From Planctomycetes bacterium RIFOXYC2_FULL_41_27 (GTDB lineage Bacteria; Planctomycetota; Brocadiia; Brocadiales; Brocadiaceae): a stretch of 7,114 nt of DNA. Of the stretch, positions 6,945 to 7,114 are shown one piece after another. The stretch is from contig MHZD01000258.1 in assembly GCA_001828645.1 (NCBI GenBank), positions 1-7,114 on the forward strand, in the 5' to 3' direction. The position numbers and the translations under genes were made by a program. Positions within the stretch are counted from its first letter, which is position 1. Each line of letters begins with the position of its first letter. Below the pieces are notes generated by a model. The model saw only the letters and a program-made list of their open reading frames with translations. It was not told the origin of the DNA and did no database searches.

Positions 6945-7114
6945 TTGAATTACTCTTTCCATCCAGACGCCAAAAAGGAGTTAAACGAGGCTGTTGATTA
7001 TTATAACGAGTGCCAAAATGGTCTCGGATTAGAATTCGCAAAAGAAGTCTACCTGGCAATTCAAAACATTCTTTCATTTCCTCATGCTTGGGCACAACTT
7101 TCTTCAAATACCAG
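6945..7114 (+). CDS. ParE/RelE-type toxin, 5' part (runs off the window)
   Basis: A frame from a TTG at 6945 is open to the window end (56 full codons). Its product begins NYSFHPDAKKELNEAVDYY after the start Met and continues with GLGLEFAKEVYLAIQNIL and FPHAW. This is the typical N-terminal half of ParE/RelE-superfamily plasmid-stabilisation toxins: F-H-P-x-A, E-L-x-E-A-x-x-Y-Y, G-L-G, then a helix and F-P-x-A-W. Such toxins act on gyrase (ParE) or ribosome-bound mRNA (RelE); the half seen here does not tell which, because the C-terminal residues are missing. No ATG is available, since an in-frame stop lies upstream at 6906-6908; TTG with AGG at 6934-6936 is the best start and the family's first motif follows at once. 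The gene starts five bases after the antitoxin stop, the expected antitoxin-first order. Confidence 0.85.
   Translation, partial: MNYSFHPDAKKELNEAVDYYNECQNGLGLEFAKEVYLAIQNILSFPHAWAQLSSNT

Noticed and set aside
6799..7107. 102-codon open frame on the minus strand at the right end
   Set aside because: It is antisense to the antitoxin and toxin, both of which match known families on the plus strand.

Overview
The window is a chromosomal stretch, all genes on the + strand, built around the block mcsA - mcsB - clpC - radA: the protein-arginine-phosphorylation and Clp proteolysis module of the Firmicute ctsR-mcsA-mcsB-clpC-radA locus, here with no recognisable ctsR. The host does not look like a Firmicute. 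The moderately AT-leaning composition, the C-x-x-D second metal site of McsA, the signal-peptide/SHOCT-like protein after radA and the small 'addiction module component' antitoxin with its ParE-like toxin together suggest a planctomycete, possibly an anammox-type Brocadiales member. That assignment is inference from protein style, not from a marker gene.

Layout: positions 2-130 are the 3' end of an unrecognised gene, 37 nt ahead of mcsA (168-665). mcsB (655-1704, or from 634) overlaps the end of mcsA, and clpC (1729-4209) follows after 24 nt. A strong intrinsic terminator (about 4236-4270) ends this first unit. radA (4312-5670) lies beyond it, with no clear Shine-Dalgarno and a possible weak promoter overlapping the terminator's T tract. 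Four bases after radA, a GTG-started gene (5675-6682) encodes an exported protein of unknown function with two SHOCT-like repeats at its C terminus. Next comes a toxin-antitoxin pair: an antitoxin (6721-6939) and a TTG-started ParE/RelE-type toxin (6945 onward) cut by the window edge.

Expected joint function, by family knowledge: McsB, helped by the zinc protein McsA, phosphorylates arginines on damaged or surplus proteins. The ClpC N-terminal domain recognises phosphoarginine, and ClpC unfolds the protein into ClpP, which is not encoded here. RadA is a separate recombination-repair ATPase commonly found beside this locus. The most notable points are the Asp-to-Asn change in McsB's C-terminal RDxxRA allosteric motif, the altered fourth metal ligand of McsA, the retained phosphoarginine-binding glutamates of ClpC, and the unexplained exported SHOCT-like protein apparently coupled to radA. 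I found no CRISPR array, insertion sequence, RNA gene or wholly new multi-gene system.
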